DNA of 64,000 nucleotides from Chitinophagaceae bacterium (lineage in GTDB: Bacteria; Bacteroidota; Bacteroidia; Chitinophagales; Chitinophagaceae): the NCBI GenBank assembly GCA_947454155.1, contig CANGIT010000001.1, positions 62,001 through 126,000 of the forward strand. The letters are read 5' to 3'. Shown piece after piece: positions 60,737-64,000 of the stretch. Both the position numbers and the translations under genes were made by a program. The notes under the pieces were generated by a model. That model did not search any database and was not told where the DNA came from. It saw nothing but the letters and a program-made list of their open reading frames with translations. Within the stretch, counting starts at the first letter, position 1. The number at the start of each line of letters is the position of its first letter.

Positions 60737-61615
60737 ATGGGCGATAATTTCATCAAATGGCTATTGTTCATCGCGCTTTCCCTGATTTGGGGCAGCAGCT
60801 TTATTTTGATGAAAGTAGGCATGGAAAACCTCAGCCCTTTCCAGGTGGCATCGGTCAGGATAGTGGCTTCAGGTATCGTTATGTTGCCTATGGCATTGAA
60901 GAGTTTCAAAACCATCCCCTCCAAAAAAATACTGCTTGTCTTGCTGTCGGGGGCATTGGGCAGTCTGTTTCCTGCTTATCTTTTTTGCCTGGCCGAAACA
61001 GGCATCGACAGCTCACTGGCCGGGGCCTTGAACTCGCTGACCCCCATTTTTACCATCATTACTAGTGTGCTTTTTTTTCGCATGAAAACCCCTTGGCAAA
61101 AAGTTCTTGGGATATTAATCGCATTTTCAGGCTGTGCGGGTTTGTTTTTTAGCCAGGCGATGATTTCCGGTGGAGAGCATTATGGGTTTATCTTTTTTGT
61201 GCTGGTGGCTACTTTTTGCTATGGTTTAAATGTAAACGTGGTGCAGCATTATTTAAAGGAAATTCCCTCACTCAGTATTGTGGCCATGGCCATGACCCTT
61301 TGTGCCATTCCTGCGCTGTCGGTGCTTTTTTGGACCGGCTTTTTTTTTATGCCTATGACACCTGGCGTTTTAAAATCAGTTGGATTTTCCGCTCTACTGG
61401 GAGCCATGGGTACTTCATTGGCCAATCTCTTGTTTTACATGTTGATTAAAAAGTCAGGGCCACTATTCGCCTCTATGGTAACTTATGGTATCCCCTTTGT
61501 GGCCATTTTATGGGGAATAGGGTTTCACGAAAACATTGGTTGGATGCAGATTGTCAGCCTTTCGGTGATTTTGGGTGGGGTTTATGTGGCCAATTCGGGT
61601 GCAAAGGCACAATAA
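60737..61615 (+). CDS. EamA/DMT-family transporter
   Basis: About 292 residues with ten membrane helices arranged as two EamA repeats. The first begins WLLFIALSLIWGSSFILMKVGMENLSPFQVASVRI; the second begins YGFIFFVLVATFCYGLNVNVVQHYL. It ends in VVSLSVILGGVYVANSG-like helix 10. These transporters move small metabolites such as amino acids or nucleosides; the substrate cannot be predicted. The ATG at 60737 is chosen over the ORF-track start at 60689. It is divergent from mscL and upstream of atpD, which has its own promoter. Confidence 0.9.
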   Translation: MGDNFIKWLLFIALSLIWGSSFILMKVGMENLSPFQVASVRIVASGIVMLPMALKSFKTIPSKKILLVLLSGALGSLFPAYLFCLAETGIDSSLAGALNSLTPIFTIITSVLFFRMKTPWQKVLGILIAFSGCAGLFFSQAMISGGEHYGFIFFVLVATFCYGLNVNVVQHYLKEIPSLSIVAMAMTLCAIPALSVLFWTGFFFMPMTPGVLKSVGFSALLGAMGTSLANLLFYMLIKKSGPLFASMVTYGIPFVAILWGIGFHENIGWMQIVSLSVILGGVYVANSGAKAQ

Positions 61616-61671
61616 TTCAATTTTCACTCTAAAAATTAGCCTTGAGTTTTTAATTTCCGGCTTTCAACCCT

Positions 61672-61679
61672 TACCTTTG
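61672..61679 (+). promoter_or_regulatory. -7 promoter element for atpD
   Basis: TACCTTTG, exact TAnnTTTG, 36 bases before the atpD ATG; the strongest single promoter candidate in the window after that of tRNA-Leu, which has the same core. Confidence 0.65.
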
Positions 61680-61706
61680 CGCCCGAAATCAATACGTCAT
61701 TTCTAA

Positions 61707-63221
<1,515 letters not shown>

Positions 63222-63224
63222 CAA

Positions 63225-63330
63225 GTTTAATGTTGAAGGTTTAAAGGTTTAATAGTTATTTCGAATCGGGATTAACCCCAATATAAACCTGAAATCATCA
63301 ATCCATTAAACTCTTAAACCATTAAACGTT
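63225..63330. repeat. GTTTAAT-type inverted repeats between atpD and atpC
   Basis: The left arm GTTTAATGTTGAAGGTTTAAAGG... (63225-63255) and the right arm TCCATTAAACTCTTAAACC... (63302-63330) can pair over about 21 positions with a 6-base bulge and a 46-base loop. Each arm repeats a GTTTAAT word several times. It fills nearly the whole 114-base gap. Confidence 0.7.
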
Positions 63331-63335
63331 ATTAC

Positions 63336-63593
63336 ATGAAATTAGAAATACTCACACCCGAACAGAAAATATTCAGCGGAGATGTTTATGGCGTTCAGTT
63401 GCCGGGCATCAGCGGATTATTTGAAGTGTTGGACAAGCATGCTCCACTGGTCAGTGCCTTGAAATCAGGTTCATTGAAGGTGCTTACCGATAAAAACAAT
63501 TCCACTTCTTACTCGATACAAGGTGGTTTTGTAGAGGTGCTGAACAACAAGACAACTGTTCTGGTAGAAGGTGCCAGCGAGAAAGAAAAATAA
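63336..63593 (+). CDS. atpC: F1F0 ATP synthase subunit epsilon, short form
   Basis: An 85-residue protein that begins MKLEILTPEQKIFSGDVYGVQLPGISGLFEVLDKHAPLVSAL, the N-terminal beta-sandwich of AtpC, and ends soon after FVEVLNNKTTVLVEGA. The C-terminal helical hairpin of the 130-140-residue E. coli protein, which inhibits ATP hydrolysis, is missing. The short form occurs in Bacteroidota. It couples the F1 head to the c-ring. A perfect intrinsic terminator follows 24 bases after the stop. Confidence 0.94.
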   Translation: MKLEILTPEQKIFSGDVYGVQLPGISGLFEVLDKHAPLVSALKSGSLKVLTDKNNSTSYSIQGGFVEVLNNKTTVLVEGASEKEK

Positions 63594-63617
63594 TTCACAT
63601 CAGTTGTATTCATATTG

Positions 63618-63644
63618 ATCCCGTCTTTTCGACGGGATTTTTTT
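63618..63644 (+). terminator. Intrinsic terminator of the atpD-atpC unit
   Basis: ATCCCGTC and GACGGGAT form a perfect 8-bp stem around a TTTTC loop, followed by T7. Confidence 0.92.
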
Positions 63645-63825
63645 ATTTGAAAGTTACTGAATGTCAAAGGCTTCTTTTTACAAGAGACAAAGCAACAGAA
63701 CTGACGCAAAATAGGTCTTATTAAATATTGACAAAGGAATGACACAGCAATCTGCTTTATTATAGACGAATTGCAGACTTTCGCTGAAAGTATACAATCA
63801 CTTATTTTCCAAAAAGGACAGCATT

Positions 63826-64000
63826 ATGAAAAAGCTTTTTTTCTTTATGATTTTTTGTGTTTCTGCCAGTCACCTGATGGCACAAGACAAAGACAGATAC
63901 TCCGGATTAAATGAAATCAAACTTAATATTCCAATGGCCATTGCAGCCTTGCCTGAAATCAATTATGAAAGGTCTGTTGACGATAACGTAGGGATTGGAT
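63826..64000 (+). CDS. Secreted or outer-membrane protein, N-terminus only (cut by window)
   Basis: The first 58 residues of a gene that runs past the window edge; not in the ORF track. It has a strong signal peptide, MKKLFFFMIFCVSASHLMAQ, and then a segment (LNEIKLNIPMAIAALPEINYERSVDDNVGIG) with the alternating pattern of an outer-membrane beta-barrel strand, like DUF3575-type proteins. The family cannot be settled from this much. The 180 bases between the atp terminator and this ATG show no exact promoter element. Confidence 0.75.
   Translation, partial: MKKLFFFMIFCVSASHLMAQDKDRYSGLNEIKLNIPMAIAALPEINYERSVDDNVGIG

Overview
The window is chromosomal DNA from a member of the Bacteroidota, most likely a Chitinophagaceae-like or related Sphingobacteriia-type bacterium (inference from gene content; no 16S is present). 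Supporting signs are gliding/type IX secretion genes (porX, gldE, gldD), the fused lpxC-fabZ, the long form of IspG, DUF3098 beside ftsX, a 29-residue AURKAIP1/COX24 ribosomal protein, the scarcity of Shine-Dalgarno sequences, and many exact copies of the Bacteroidota -7 promoter element TAnnTTTG just upstream of genes. Coding density is high and almost everything is recognisable core metabolism or information processing. I see no prophage, IS element, CRISPR array or large defence island.

Layout. 1-9.1 kb: a truncated MauG/cytochrome c peroxidase gene with arfB, GGGP synthase, ruvB, an orphan OmpR-type regulator, a second cytochrome c peroxidase, recQ and a copper P-type ATPase. 9.1-17.8 kb: tsaE-ald, then a leftward envelope operon (HD hydrolase, lpxD, lpxC/fabZ, lpxA, ABC ATPase) divergent from porX. 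18-25.3 kb: small conserved genes, a helix-hairpin-helix protein, acyl-CoA dehydrogenase, an M23 peptidase, a MntA/HepT toxin-antitoxin pair and a long RelA/SpoT enzyme. 25.5-35.3 kb: tRNA-Leu(UAG), trigger factor with a His4 tail, RNase G/E, the COX24 mini-protein, a TPR protein, HU, mutY-gldE-gldD, a DUF3109 protein and a class D beta-lactamase-like lipoprotein. 35.3-46 kb: ispG, nadB, a lipid A acyltransferase, a persulfide-dioxygenase/rhodanese protein beside an ArsR regulator, tsaB with a degenerate hydroxyacyl-CoA dehydrogenase, ridA, a 2-hydroxyacid dehydrogenase, greA, HIT and ruvC. 46-64 kb: membrane flippase-like protein and DUF3108, MBL hydrolase and MFS transporter, uppP-DUF3098-ftsX divergent from leuS-dxs, pirin, scpA, DUF3078, mscL, an EamA transporter, atpD-atpC and a truncated secreted protein.

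Themes. Envelope building dominates: lipid A (lpxA, lpxC, lpxD, acyltransferase), undecaprenyl recycling (uppP), isoprenoid supply (dxs, ispG), division (ftsX) and gliding/T9SS (porX, gldD, gldE). DNA repair and segregation (ruvB, ruvC, recQ, mutY, HU, scpA) and translation or tRNA modification (tsaB, tsaE, leuS, arfB, COX24, tig) make up much of the rest.

The most interesting signals are regulatory. Several genes have an exact TAnnTTTG element ending only 4-5 bases before the start codon, which predicts leaderless or nearly leaderless mRNAs. Intrinsic terminators sit directly in front of the start codons of greA, uppP and the TPR gene, and the TPR promoter appears to start transcription inside the terminator stem. 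A hydroxyacyl-CoA dehydrogenase relative that has lost its NAD motif is translationally coupled to tsaB. Start codons were moved from the ORF-track ends where these promoter elements made the longer reading impossible.
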